From: Coffea arabica
Taxonomy: Eukaryota > Streptophyta > Magnoliopsida > Gentianales > Rubiaceae
Length of the DNA stretch: 64,000 nt
Direction of reading: 5' to 3'
Assembly: GCF_036785885.1 (NCBI RefSeq)
Contig: NC_092330.1
Location: 3,072,525-3,136,524 of the forward strand
A program made the translations under genes and the position numbers. Shown piece by piece: positions 24,150 through 37,254 of the stretch; position 1 is the stretch's first letter, and each line of letters begins with the position of its first letter. Below the pieces are notes generated by a model, which was given only the letters and a program-made list of their open reading frames with translations, was not told the origin of the DNA and did no database searches.

Positions 24150-24457
24150 TTATCAACATGGGTGGAGCTAAGACCCCATATTAAGTGGGGTCAAATTTTA
24201 GTAAAATAAAAACTATTAACGTTACACGCAAGTTAAAATTGTACAATACAAGTGCTCATTTTTAAAATGTTGCAAAATCCATTCATTGTCAATTTTGTTA
24301 AATACATCTTTTTCAATGTAACTAAACGAATCTCTTGATTTTTTTAAAAATAATTTGCGAATCTTCATCAACTTGATTTTCTATGAGTTTCTTTTAAGAA
24401 ATTTATTTTTACTTTGTTATAAATAAAAATCATAATAACTTTATTTCATATTATAAA

Positions 24458-25628
24458 TAGAACTGGCAATAAACCCTAAAACCCAACAACCCACCCAACC
24501 CGCCCATTAATTCCAAAAGATGGGTTGGGTTAGTTGGGTTATGAGTTTTGTTGAGTTGGATAAAAAAAATCCAACTTATTTATTGGACGGGTTGAATTTT
24601 TTATTTGGACACCTAATACCCAACTTATTTAAAAGTAATTCAAAACAACAAATACAATATTCAATACACATATGTCCAACTATTTGCATTTGGACATGTG
24701 TTAATAATTCATTGACCAATTTGTATTCAAAATTCTCATATATATGTTTGCAATCAATTTTTTTAATTTTTATTTAAAAGAAAAAAGAAACTTGAAACAA
24801 AAACTCATGCTTATTGTACTTTTACACAATAGTTAAACTTGTTCAACTTTTATAATAATTTATTATGCCTTTTAAGAGTATTTGTTTTCCTCTCCTTTTT
24901 TTTTGTGGTTGTTCTCAAGTTGCTACTTGCTTTTGTTTGTTAATATTTCGTGTACATAAAATAGAGTTTTAAATTCGCTCTAATTGCATTATTTTACTTT
25001 TTTGTAATTTGTTTTATTTCATTGTTAATAATTCCTCATCAATATTATAATACAACAAATTATATGCCTCTTACTTACATTTTCAAGCATAATATAATCT
25101 AGCATTCAATAATTTAAATACATAGAATATTACAACTTACAATAAATCAGATATGAATAGTAAAAGTGTTAATAAGTTGTGACAAAAATAAATTTCAATC
25201 AATTAGTAACATTAAAAATTATAAAGTAAACAAAATTTTTTAGCTAATCTATTTAAATGTACAATTTATTATCTTAAATTTACAATACAAGCAATACAAA
25301 ATATTGTTCTATTTATGATGTGTTTCTAAGGACTTTAAGAAGTGAGTGTGTGTTTGTGTGTATGAAAGTGTGTTAGTATGTGAAAATACATTTATCTATG
25401 TAAAAATGTGTTTATGTGTGTTAAAAAAATATTTTTGTGTGTTAAAATGTATATGAGAAAATTTATGTATGAAAATGCATTAATTAATATGTTGGATCAT
25501 ATTTGGGTCATAGGTTTGAGATAACCCAATCGAAAATCAACCCAATATAAAGTTGGACGTGTTGGATATAACTCATTTAAGTGAAAACCCAATATCAACT
25601 TGTCCAACTCGCCCAATTGCCAGGTATA
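24458..25628. mobile_element. hAT-type MITE 1, 1,171 bp
   Basis: The imperfect 13-bp terminal repeats TAGAACTGGCAAT and TATACCTGGCAAT are flanked by a perfect 8-bp duplication, ATTATAAA (24450-24457 and 25629-25636). The interior near the ends is rich in gttgggtt/aacccaac motifs, in opposite orientation at the two ends. No ORF. Confidence 0.85.
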
Positions 25629-25973
25629 ATTATAAATAAAAAATTTACCATCCACTTGAAAAATTCTTGATTTTGGAAATTTTGAAATTTCAAAAACTGG
25701 TTTTCTCACTCCACTCAAAAAAGTTCACCCTTTGTTTTTGGAAATTTTGGTTGAATTTATTCTTGAACTAGCATCCATAAATAACTTGAAATAAATTCAA
25801 AATTATTATGATGGCAAGAATTATGAAATTTCAATTGCTTGGGGTCAAAGTAGATAGAAAAGAGAAATTGGTAAAATTTAGAGGGGTCAAATAAGATGCA
25901 ACTTTAGAATTTTCTAAATTACCTAAACCTATAACTAATTTTCTAAAATTAAGTGGGGTCAATAGGCCCCACT

Positions 25974-27025
25974 TAGGCATGTCAATGGGTAGGGTCTAGG
26001 TTGGATCCCTTTGATCCAGATCCAGACTCATTTAATTTAGTTAGGCCCAGATCCAAATCCAGACCCTTTTTGGTCCGAAAAAGCAAATCCATACCCAAAC
26101 CCTTATAGATCTAGGTATCCAATGGGCATCCATGGGTATTTTTTGAAAATACTAAAGTAAAAATATATTAAAAATATATAGAGTTCATAAATAATAGAAA
26201 TATCATCCAATTTTTGTTTTCAAATAATAAAATTAACATTCAACAAATTGAATGCAATATTTTGAACTCAAAGAAAGAATTATTATTGACTACTTCTATA
26301 TATTTTTAAAGATTCAACTGCATTCACATCAATATTTCATTTATTTACTTTTACCTTTTTTTCTTTTCTTGAAAAATTTGTACTAATTACAATGACAACT
26401 AGGATTAGTTTTTAAAAAAGAAAACAACCATAACATATATAAATATTTAGTTTTATTAAAAAAATTTAATTTTGTACCTCTTTTGCTTATTTAAACCTCA
26501 ATGTTGGCTGATGTCTCGCAATCCAACACTAAAATAGTGAATGAGATAAAAATCTTTTGATTAAGGACCGATGACAAATAAATAGTAGCATAAGAAGATT
26601 TATAAACACTTGCTCATTTTTTCTTTGATTCAATCCAATCATCAGTAGTCACTAATGTTTCAACCACATATAGAAGCAATTTAGCATGAGTCTCATTAAT
26701 CATCCAACTAGCAACATTAATTGCAGATTCTGATGTCATAAAATCTTATTGTATTTGATCTAATAGCCATAAAATATTATATTATTTTATAAAATTTCTA
26801 ATATATATTATTTAATTAAATATATATATGGGTCCGGGTAAGGTCTGGTATGGGTTTGGATTTAGATATGGATTCTAGAAAACCAAGCCCTACCTAGACC
26901 CACGACTCTCTTATAGGGTCTGGGGTCTAGATAGGATCTGGATTTAAGAAATTAAATCCAAACCCTACTCAAATATATTGGGTCTGGATTGGATTTGGGT
27001 AAGACCCGACCCATTGACATGCCTA
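25974..27025. mobile_element. hAT-type MITE 2, 1,052 bp
   Basis: The inverted termini TAGGCATGTCAATGGGT continue as AGGGTCT on the left and CGGGTCT on the right. The 8-bp flanks GCCCCACT (25966-25973) and GCTCCACT (27026-27033) differ by one base. Repeated ggatctgg/ccagatcc phrases fill the subterminal parts. The TAGGCATGTCAATGGG end is typical of plant hAT MITEs. No ORF. Confidence 0.88.
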
Positions 27026-27044
27026 GCTCCACTTGCTTATCAAT

Positions 27045-28599
27045 CCAATTATCTTTATATTTTAAGTATCAAAGCCACCTCCATCTTTCACTAATAGGAG
27101 CAAGGCTTTCTACTAATGCTAAGTTCAAAATAGCAGGTGGATTTTATAGTTTATAAAATTCCTTTCCTTTCTTCCTATTCAGCTTTTCATGAGAGAAGAG
27201 GAAATCCTCGCCCAAAAGGGGGAAAAAAAGGAATCAAGAAATAAAGAAGGAAATAGAAAGTTAATAAATAAGACCAATTTCCTTCTTTTTTTGAATAGCA
27301 ATGTCGAGAGTTCTCACTATTACCTACACATCTTTTAAAATTATGAAACAGCCATTTGTATAATGTATAGGTTGTCAATTTGAAGCTTATCAAGTATGTA
27401 AGAAACATTTAAGCTAGAATGTTAAACCACTATAGGTACATGTTTCCTTAGGAGAAACAAACAAGAAGATGAAGGAAAATCCGTAAGATACTGTTTATTT
27501 CGAGCAAAGTATACAATGATGTAGGCTTATGCCTCACTTAATTGCAGCAAGTCTACCAGCATAGTTGTTAATTGTAAACCATTCTGTAGGAAACTAAGTG
27601 CGAAATCCAATTCAGTTCGATCTCAGAAGTAGCTTTCGAGGTTAGGTCAGGAACCAAACCTCATTCCTTCTCCTCTTGTTTTACTACCTCATCTGTGAAG
27701 ATGGCAAGTTATATTAAGTGAAAGCCATAGTGGAGGAGGAAGATCTGGACTAAATTTGCATGATGTTCCAAAGGTTTTCCAACCATGCGATTCTATGCTG
27801 GAATTGACATGTATAAAAAGACTCGGGTGCAATATTATGAAATGCATCTAGAGTAGGGTACCTACTCTCCTTGTGGTTAAAAATCCATACTTTATATGCT
27901 TTTCATCTCTACCAATACATATAAGATCCAATAATTGGTGATAGATACTAATACAGTCAAGATGGCAATGTCAAAATGCCCGTGCAGCTATAATGTTATC
28001 TTCTTTTTCTTTTTCTCTTTGTTCGACATCTGAAACCCTGGTAGATAGGAAATTATGTGATTGCTAACAAAGAGGACAACACAAGTAATCATAACCATGG
28101 AGCACTCATCAGTCATCACCAAAGATTCAAAACACTAAGCAATTGAGCTTCAAATCAACAAAAGTTGGACATTGCATTATGCATTCAAGGTAAGTTTGTG
28201 AATGTAAATGCTCTTTGACTAAAAGAAGAGAGAGAGACTATCTGTTTAGGAAAAGGAAAGAGGTCGCGTAAAAGCAGAGAAAGAAATAACTTACTAAATC
28301 AGTGATCAACAAATAGATGTGTAAAATTTTGGGAATATACAAGCTTTCAAGGCCACTCGCCTGGGTTCAAACATAACATCATCTGCTTTAACATAAACCT
28401 TAGCATCATAAAGAGCAGAAGCAGCTTTCGTGAAAGCTAATACTGTAATAGGCTATTTCATCAATACTAATGTATAGCATGGGAGCTTACTACACCCCTT
28501 GTCAGTATCTAGTAGCACAATATGCTAATATTCATCTAACTTTCTCCTTAAGTCAATTTGGGAAACCAAAGGCAGTTTTGCATATACCAGACGTGTAAC
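27045..28599. other. Intergenic DNA, nothing recognised
   Basis: No protein-like ORF and no element ends found. It borders the duplicated module that starts at 28600. Confidence 0.5.
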
Positions 28600-31064
28600 T
28601 TACCAAGAAAAGAGTTACTTTTCTGCCAAGAAAAGAGTTACTTTTTCTCTCTGCCTTGCATTTCATAAGCCCTAAAAAGATTTATTGACCATATTGAGCG
28701 AGGCAACAAAGAGACAAGGCCACAAGAATAAGGTTGCTTCATTGCATATAGAAGGTAATTGCTCTGACTGACTATATCAAAATATGCAGATAGACCTTCT
28801 CAAAGTATATATGTTATATGACAGTTTGAATCATAATAACCACGATAAGAGCAGTGATATGCTTGAAATGCAAGGAATAAAGAACTAACCAACATGGCCC
28901 GATTTAAAATAGGATCAATACCAAGTAGAAAAGATATGAAGTACCTCGAGAGAAGCAAATAGAGCCATATTAACCTATCATAACTTATAAATGGTCCACC
29001 ACGATCTTTTTTGGAGGTAAAGTTGAACTAAGACTTACCTCAATCATTTGAAATGTGAATAGAACAGCTCTCCAGAGTCTCAGACCAATCACAACTACCC
29101 TAATTTAGGAAACATATCTTAAAAGTGCAAGATTGGGAACTAATTTACAAATCGAGCTTCAATTAAGAGGACGGGTGTAGGTTGACAAATAGAACTAATT
29201 TCATAAAGTAGTTACTATTTAAGGAAGAGCAGACTCAATCAGTGCATTGCCAATTTAGTTAATCTACAATGAAACATGTATGTCTGCACATTGCTGCTAA
29301 AGAGTAGCATATATGAATCTAAATGTTACTCCACACATCTTCCAAGCATCCAGTTTGACCAACTCTAATTAATGTAGTAACTTTGTATGCCATTTTTGCC
29401 CCTCAAATATTGAAAGGAAAAATAGCACAAGAAAACTGATGAAGGCTTATGTCTTTGTCCATTTCCAAATACACCCACAAACGGATCTCGTCGAACTGCA
29501 CAAATTCTTTTCAATATGGGAACATTCATAACCTTCTAACTTCCATTTCCACACAATGCATAAGTTCAACCAAAACAACTTTTCAAAAACTCATCTCTCA
29601 ATTCCATGATAAGTTCTTTATCTAATTACACGACCTGAAATCTAACAATCTCCTGAAACACCTAGTAAACAACCACAAATTTTAAGATTAAAGCACATGT
29701 TTTCCTTTGAATCCAAGTAATTGAAGTTTAAATCTCTTAAAGTAACTGCTAAGAGACCAAATATTGCTCTTAATAAGTGAAATGAACACTATAATCAGCC
29801 AAATCAAATCTCCATTATTTAAAAGAAAAAAATTCTGTTGAAATGGAAGATGCTTTTTTCGCATTCCACAATTGTATACACATGCAAAATCATGAGCATT
29901 ATGAAGGCCTATTATTAGATATTTACTAGAAAAAACAGTCCGCAAGCAAAAAGAAACTCTTACTATGAAATTAGAAAAAAACAATTATATATCAATTTAA
30001 GAAAGCTTACGAAATATTTTGCCATTGAAGAACTTGATGATGAGAGAAAACCGAGTCTGGTGCAGACTTTGACAACAACTAATGGACCCAAACCCAGTTC
30101 AAATTCTGAGAAAGCCTGTGGCTTTATGCCAATTTTTGCTTCCAATTAAATCCCATTTAGCTTTGTTATCACTGCTGCTGCTACCTAAACTATGACTGCT
30201 ATCTGTTCTTACCGATACCAACAGAAAGTGGAAAGAGATTAGTGTATTTACACCTGTATCCTTTCCCCTGCTTGATAGCTACAATAAAAACCAACAAAAA
30301 TAAGGCCAGGCCAAACTAGAAAACAGAGGAACATTGAGCCACAGGAAAATTGGTATTCAAAGTACATTTAAAAACTAAAAGAATTTCATTTTTAATATGT
30401 AACAATGTACATCCATTTCATTTTTTCTATTGCTATCGAAACAATTCTAAGGTTTTTTTAAATAATATCATACAACTGTTGAGATTGTACAAAGGCACTA
30501 CTATAACAAATTGGAGTAATTTCAAATTGAAGCCACTCCATCGAAGCAAACCTTTGTCAGTTGATTATGCAAACAACTGGCTATAGTTGCATTTTGACAT
30601 TTTAATTAGTTAACTAAGAATTCTAGCATCTAGCAAGTGATTCCTTCCCACTATGAGCAACTTCATCAGGCTGTTGTCCACAGACAGGTTGTGGAGCGAA
30701 CTTTTGTCTCAGGTCCTTGATAATGCAAACTACTAGCTTGGTCTTACTTTGTGCTCTCTCACTAGTCACCTTCTCTGAGTATTTCTATTCTAATTGAGCT
30801 TCTCTAAAGGACAAGCCCTATCAGCTTTTTTGGTCTAGAATATATGGAAAGACCTCCTGGGGAGCAACCTCCTCTTGCATTTGCATAATTAGTTCCTATT
30901 TATAACAAACAAGTTCATTACATTCTAAAGAGGCAAGATGAAAGCAATTTCCATTAAAACATAGGACACAACACTTGCCTAGTATTGGGGTCAGCCTCTT
31001 TTGTCCTCAACTCTCACATATAGGCATCTTCAGATATTTAGTTCCAGGAACTACCATTAGTTGA
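28600..31064. repeat. Duplicated module X, copy 1 (PHD-GNAT gene end plus downstream DNA)
   Basis: Same-orientation duplicate of 52437-55675. Matching blocks run in order, e.g. tttcataagccctaaaaaga, ctcagaccaatcacaacta, cacatcttccaagcatcca and gttccaggaa. In gene (minus) orientation the module contains the last codons of the PHD-GNAT gene (31057-31007), its downstream sequence, and a relic of the exon seen at 54830-54597. Here that exon, at about 30145-30029, is broken in the frame open at 54597. Confidence 0.85.
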
Positions 31065-31213
31065 AGGGCAAATTATATTTTACCCCCTGTGATTTTTGAA
31101 AAAATCACATAACCCCCCATGATTCTCAAAGCTATACATAAATCCCATGTGGTTTGGGTCGAAGTGTCAAACAGACGGAAAGCACCCATCGTGACGATTT
31201 GTGGGCGAAATGT
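31065..31213 (+). repeat. MULE left terminal inverted repeat
   Basis: About 150 bp matching the reverse complement of 37943-38092 with scattered substitutions. It contains a small palindrome, TGATTTTTGAAAAAATCA. Confidence 0.9.
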
Positions 31214-34200
31214 CCAAATTATCCAAATATAAATACAAAAAAGGAAGCAGATGAAGTTAGATTTTCCCTTGCTCTAGTCTTTGTCATGAGAAAGAGAGAG
31301 AAAAAGACCACCGACAAATGAAGGAGAGAAAATTTAACCCACAAAATTAAAACCCTAGATCTACCATTGAAGATCAAAAAGTAGCTGTGAAAGAGTATCA
31401 CGAAAGCTATTGTTGTGTCTGGTAAGTTTTTCGACATCAGTTTAGTATATAAGATGCACTTGAGCATTTGGAACCGAAACTATCGGGCGTTGGAAATTTA
31501 ATAAATCAGTGATAATAATGCTTAAGCATTGATTAATTAAAATTTTGCTGCTTTGGGACAACCTGTATTATCATGATTAAGGATAGAGTATTTTATCAAC
31601 TAGAATTGAACTTATGCGTTAGGATTAGGGTAAAAAAAATTGCATTCAAAAGTTCTAAAATCACTGGAATTTCAGCTAAACATGGGTAAAATATGGTTTT
31701 GTTAGTTTGAAAAATGTTAATTAGTGTTAAATTTGGGTTAGATTTGGGTGGCTTGGTTGTCAATAATATAGAGTGATTTGGCTGCCAATAAAGTTTTGGC
31801 AATTTGGCCATTGACTAATTCTTGCTTGTCGGCCATCATGTGGTCCATTGAAGTATATGATAAGCTATAGGTTCTTTTCTTAATCAGATTGTGTTTTTTC
31901 TTATCATGTGTTTTCACTGAAGTATGTAATTTATTGTATGTCCTTTTCTTAATCAGATTGTGTTTTTTTCTTATCATGTGTTTCACTATTTCTAATGCAA
32001 GCTTTCAAAAAAAATGACAACTTCAAAAAGAATAACTATAAAATTGCATTTTGGTGGTATATTCATATGGGAACCAGAAATTGTCTATACTGGTAACAAT
32101 GTTGCCATATTTAAAAATTGTGAGACAAGGAAATTGTCTAGGGATATGTTGTGTGAAATGTATGGTAGGTATGGTGATGCCTCAAATGTGAACCTATATT
32201 TTGAAATACCAGATTGTGGGTTGTATGTTAGAGCAGCTGAAATCAAAGGAGATAAAGAAATAGAGTTAATGTTAACTGTGCATGAAGGCGTAGATGTTAT
32301 CAATATATATGCTAAATTGCGTGATGAAAAACCTAGTCAAGTCGCTTTTTTCAGAGTAAAAAGTCATGTTAAAAGTGCCACCACTAATGTCCCATTTTTT
32401 GTGAGCTGTCATGATGATAATAGAAATAACCTGTTAGGCAAGAACATGCGAGAGGATAATGGGGCACAAAATATGACATCTGATAAAGATACCCCTAAAA
32501 AGTTAGCAAACAATAAAGGGAAACAAATAGTCAAGAAGTCAGCGAGAAAACCTACTAAAGAAGCTGGAAACAAAAAGCACAACAAAGCAATCACAAAATC
32601 AGCAAAGAAAAAAGATGAAAAAGCTGTAGAGAAGCAAGATGAAGTTGAAAAATAGTTTGCAAGTGAAGATGATGTTAGTGATGCTAGATCTAACAGTTTA
32701 GAAGAACCTGGGTGGTTGAAAGAGGGATTAGAAGGATCAAAAGATAAGGGTGTTTTTGCAAACATAGCAAAGGCTAATGAAATAGAAAATCAACAGCATC
32801 CATAAAGCACAACTAAAGAACCAGCAACAGCAAAGCAGACATATACATTGGAGGATCTGCCACCACCGAGATATGATAAGAACATTTTTGAAGAAGGGGA
32901 GAGTTCTAAAATTAATGAAGAGTGGAATGAATTTGCTGTTGATGATGAAGAACTGCTTGACATTATGTGGAGAGATGATGAAAGAAATGGGAAAGGTAAT
33001 AGCTGTCGAGATTTTAATGCTGCAGTTGAGTACACAAAATCAAATTTTGAGCTGAAAGTTGGGGATAAATTTAAGAACTTACAAGCCTTTAGAGAAGCAC
33101 TTATGGAATGGAATGTCAGGAAGGCTACACCATCAAGTACAAAAAATGAAAAAGTAAAAGTTATTGCCATGTGCAAAAAGGGTTGCTCCTGGAGGATACG
33201 TGCAAGCCCAATTAAAAAAAAGCACTTTCCAAATCAAATCAATAAAAAGAGTACATGTGTGTGGAAGAGAATACAGCAACCATCATGCAAATGCAAGATA
33301 TTTGAGCCAAAAATATTTAGACAGGTTCAAGGATGAATCGAATTCTTCTATTGAAGGATTTGTCAAAACTGTGAAGAGAGAGATTATGGTTGACATAAGC
33401 ATTAGATAGGCTTATAGAGCTAAAAGGTTTGCAAGAGAGGCACTACAAGGGAATGATATGAGACAGTATCATGTTATCAGAGATTGTGCTGCTACCTTGT
33501 TGATCCGAAATCCTGGTAGCCGTATTATCCTGCAAGTGGCTAGACTGGATGACAATGAGGTTGGGACATTTGAAAGAATGTACTACAGTTTAAGTGCAAT
33601 GAAGAATGGGTTTCTAGCTGGTTGTTGACCAATAATTGGATTAGATGGCTGCTTTTTTAAAAAGCCCATTTGGTGGATAGCTTTTGACAGCTATAGGCAA
33701 GGATTGCAATGATAACATGTTTCACATGGCAATTGCTGTAGTGGAAGCCGAGAGATATGACTCACGGAAATGGCTTTTGATGAAGTTGAAAATTGAATTT
33801 GGTGTTGGAAATGGAGCTTTATGGACATTCATATATGATAGGCAAAGGGGTTAGTTAGTGCAATTGATGTGTTTCCTGAATCAGAGCATAGGTACTGCCT
33901 TCGCCATATATATCAAAACTTCAAACAAAAGTTCAAGGGCAAGGAGTTGAAGGAGTACCTTTGGGCATCTGCTTCTGCTGGGAACATTCGTGACTTTAAG
34001 ACAGCAATGGCTGAATTGGAAAGGGCTGATCCAAAGGTGGAAGAAGCTATGAATGTAGCTAGTTGGTTAAGTTGGATTCCTGCACATTTATGGTCCAGGT
34101 CACACCAGCTCCTCATGCAAGAGTGATATTCTTGTTAATAATTTGAATGAGTTGTTTAATTCCTACATACTTCCAGCAAGAGATTTTACAATCATCTGCA

Positions 34201-34308
34201 TGTTTGAGTGGATAAGAAGAAAACTGATGCAGAAGCTAAATGTGAAAAGGGAAGGCATGCAAAAGTATCAAGCGAACCTCTGTCCAAACATACAAGAACG
34301 ACTTGAGA

Positions 34309-35543
34309 TAGAGCTGTTAAACGAGCCGAGTCGAGCTCGTTCGATTAGTAATTCGAGCTTCACAAGGCGTTCGAGATCGACTCAATATACTGGTAGAAAA
34401 CTCGAGCTCGGGCTTGAACTCGAGTTTGAAATCGAACCAAGCTCATCGAGCTTGAAACTCGAGCTCGAGCTTGCAAAAAACTGGAGCCGAGGCTCCAAAG
34501 ATTTAACTTCACTTTCCTTTATCCACTTACCGTTTATTGTGGACATCATACTAGAGCTAATGCGGTCAAGAATCTACTGCTTTTTCATCCATAACTTGAA
34601 GAAATCATAGAGCACAAGATTTTGTTATTAACAATTGGCATGGGCGCTAAAAGATATAAACTATATACTAGCAAGAAATAAATATTCAAAGAAACTAAAT
34701 AGTAGAACAATCTCGCTGCTACTTGATGCTACCACCAATTAACGACTAGTATCAGTGTATGAAGTAAATTAGAATCTATCTCCACTGTGCACCTTCTTGC
34801 TATGCCTGCTCAGATTATGCAGCCACCCAATTCCTTTAATGGCTTTAGATATCTTAACAAGATTAGGCCTTGTCATTCCCAAATTCACCCTTCCTGCTGA
34901 CAACTTAAGGGCTTGCAAGAAACAAAACTGCCCATCTGACTCCTTCTCCTCATCGTGCCCGTCGCAGCTGATATCTTCGCATTCACGATGCTTGCTTTCG
35001 TATTTCTTCTTGTAACTCTTCTTCTTGCTCTTGCTGTTTGCCTTGCTCTTAGTCGATTCCACCACGTACGTCTCCCACAATAAATCCATCCCTTCACCTT
35101 CATCGGCATTGTTTCTCTCCTCAAAAAGCTGTCGGGTGCGGCCTATGAATAGAGGCTGCGGGGTGCAGGGTGAGAATGGAGGCTACTGGGTGCAACGTGA
35201 GAATGGATGCTGCGCGGTGAGAATGGAGGCTGCTAGGTGCGGCGTGAGAATGGAGGCTACGGGGTGCGGGGTGCGGTTGGAGAGTGACGGTTATTGACGG
35301 GAAAACATAAGACCAGAAGAGGAAAGAAAATTAGGGCTACAGACAGAGACGGGAGATAACTTAGAGTTCCACATATACATTGAAATGACGAAAATGCCCC
35401 TACCCTTCGAGCCTAACGAGCTTAAACGAGTACTAAGTAGAGCTCAAGCTCGGATCGTTTGTCTCTCTAAACGAGCCGAGCTGAGCTCTTATCGAACCGG
35501 GTCGAGCTCGGCTCGCAAGCTACTCGGTTCGATTAACAGCTCT
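34309..35543. mobile_element. hAT-type non-autonomous element inside the MULE transposase, 1,235 bp
   Basis: The ends TAGAGCTGTTAAACGAGCC and TAGAGCTGTTAATCGAACC (right end read as complement, its outermost base shared with the flank) lie within a perfect 8-bp duplication, ACTTGAGA (34301-34308 and 35544-35551). GAGCTCG-type palindromic motifs crowd both subterminal regions. Removing the element and one duplication restores the MURA frame exactly. It carries a captured gene end (34769-35140) and a set of gagaatggaggctgc repeats (about 35150-35285). Confidence 0.88.
34769..35140 (-). pseudogene. Captured 3' end of an unidentified host gene in the hAT element
   Basis: An open frame reads RQLFEERNNADEGEGMDLLW, then ETYVVESTKSK, a lysine-rich stretch, DISCDGHDEEKESDGQFCFL, QALKLSAGRVNLGMTRPNLV and KISKAIKGIGWLHNLSRHSK to a stop at 34769. 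The mix of acidic, basic and amphipathic segments is protein-like and unlike the GAGCTCG-rich ends of the element, so it was probably acquired. I recall plant proteins of unknown function with a similar C-terminus but cannot name one. There is no stop within the frame. Confidence 0.55.
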
Positions 35544-36059
35544 ACTTGAGAAGAACAAGATAAATAGCAGGTTCTGCATAGCTCATTATTCTCGAGATGC
35601 TGAGTATGAAGTGGACTGTGAGACTAGAGGATATTTTGTTGATATAAGTCGTAGAACATGCACATGTGGACTATGGCAACTAACTGGGATTCCATGCTCA
35701 CATTCTATTGTTGCCATTCAAAGGGATAAATCATAGCCTGAACACTATGTTGATCCTTGTTATAGCAAAGAAGCATACTTGAGCACCTACAACTACACTA
35801 TAGCTGCAATGCCCTTTGAAGAGTATTGGGATTCAAAAGGAGCTAAACAGGTGAATCGTCCAAAGATTAGAAAACAACTTGGAAGACCCAAAAAAGTCAG
35901 AAGAAGAGAAGCTGATGAAGTTAGAAGCACTACATCTACAAGAAAAGGACTTGTTGTGCACTGTAAGAAGTGTTTTATGCCAGGACATAATTCTAGAACT
36001 TGTAAATTCCTAATCCATCCAAAGTCTAGGTTTTATAAGGTAAATTGTAGTAGTTGTTA

Positions 36060-36480
36060 CTCCCTCCGTCCCATTGTTAATGTCATGTTTCACTTTTTCA
36101 TTGTCCCAAAATTAGAGTCACGCTACACTATTTTCCTTCTCACGTTCCATCCTTGCCCTCATAGTGCATGTGCTAGAAAATCCAAATAAATTTGGTGGGA
36201 CCTGCTATTTATTATCTATTTGGAGAAGCCAGAGGAGTATGTGAGACTAACTCTCACTTTATAAGGCCAATAATAGCGCGTGTCTCTAACATACAAAGGG
36301 ATGCATTTGGTTAAGATAGGACCCACAAAATCATTACTCCGTGAAAAACACAAAGTGCAGCTGACCATTGTACTTGCGATGGGGTAAATTTGGAACAAAG
36401 ACTTGGCTGTCAATAATGATACCACTGTACATAAAAAGTTGCATTCCCTATAAGCGTCCCTACTATTGGGACGGAGAGAG
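36060..36480. mobile_element. Stowaway MITE, 421 bp
   Basis: The termini CTCCCTCCGTCCCA and CTCTCTCCGTCCCA (complement of the right end) are the classic Stowaway (Tc1/mariner) sequence. TA is duplicated at 36058-36059 and 36481-36482. It lies in an intron of the MURA gene, between the FYK donor and the VPSGASGAGYA exon, so it need not have damaged the gene. Confidence 0.95.
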
Positions 36481-37254
36481 TAATTTGTAATCAGTGTTAC
36501 TATTAAAATAGGTGCCTAGTGGAGCTAGTGGTGCTGGATATGCAAGTAATGATGTTGCAAATGAAACAGATATTGGTGGAAATGCAATAAGTATTGGATC
36601 TGTCTCACAACAGGGTTCAACGTCACGGGTACTATTAATGATGCTGATTATTACTTTGTTAACTGCAATTTACTGACTTAAATCTATCTATTTATGCAGC
36701 CTTATGCAATTTCTGCCGTTGAACCAGTTTTGGCTACTAGAAGATCAACTTCTACTATTGAATCTGTTTGGATAGTAGAAGATCAACTAGAGTTAGAAAA
36801 CTTGTACCAACAGTTGCAAGTGTGTTGGAAAATTTGCGGGTTAAGAGAGCTAAACGTGTTTGATGACCATTGGTTAAGGAGTTGTAATTCAACTAAGTTA
36901 TTTGTCTTCAATGCTTTTTGTTAATAGTTTGTTGCTGGACTTTTTGTTAAATCTTGGTGTCTGCTGGACTTTTTGATTAGGTACTTATGTACCTTATTTT
37001 GTTTTGTAAAAACTGGTTGATGTATTACCAAATTTTTGTGAACTTCTGGACAGCTATATTGTCAAATGAATCCAAAATTCAACCTATGAGTACCAAAGTA
37101 GGTTCATACCAACTGGAAATCTTGTTTACCCATTTATATCAATTGACCACCAAAACAGGTTCATTCATTCATTGAAGACAACAAAGTAATCCATTTAAAG
37201 ACAAGAAGTCCAGATTTACAGCATTTTCATATCCACAATTCATTTGATATATTT

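Larger units (their letters stand above)
24158..27036. mobile_element. Outer hAT-like element hosting two nested MITEs
   Basis: The ends are GGTGGAGCTAAGACC on the left and, once the inner insertion is removed, GGCCCCACTTGC on the right; they are weakly inverted. The 8-bp flanks TTATCAAC (24150-24157) and TTATCAAT (27037-27044) differ by one base, as in an old hAT duplication. The phrase ttaagtggggtcaa occurs near both ends. Without the two insertions it would be only about 650 bp, with no ORF. The nested elements are certain; this outer one is less so. Confidence 0.5.
32014..36924 (+). pseudogene. MURA-type MULE transposase, broken
   Basis: The order of parts is that of plant MURA proteins. 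A PB1-like N-terminus at 32014-32330 (TIKLHFGGIFIWEPEIVYTG) is followed by a lysine-rich linker. The MuDR DNA-binding domain is at 33040-33300 (LKVGDKFKNLQAFREALMEW, CKKGCSWRIRAS). The DDE core is at about 33540-34110 (RLDDNEVGTFERMYYSL, SWIPAHLWS). The SWIM zinc finger is at 35640-35730 (RTCTCGLWQLTGIPCSH), then a basic tail and a CCHC-like knuckle at 35958-36008 (CKKCFMPGHNSRTCK). Exons at 36511-36628 and 36699-36924 finish it. Stops near 32653, 32803, 33407 and 33628 and frameshifts kill it. The hAT element at 34309-35543 and the Stowaway MITE at 36060-36480 are insertions; without the first, the frame reads QERLEKNKINSRF. Confidence 0.85.

Noticed and set aside
32085-33176. Minus-strand ORFs opposite the MURA gene
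   Set aside because: Antisense shadows of the transposase, rich in Ser/Phe/Leu from Lys/Glu-rich sense codons.
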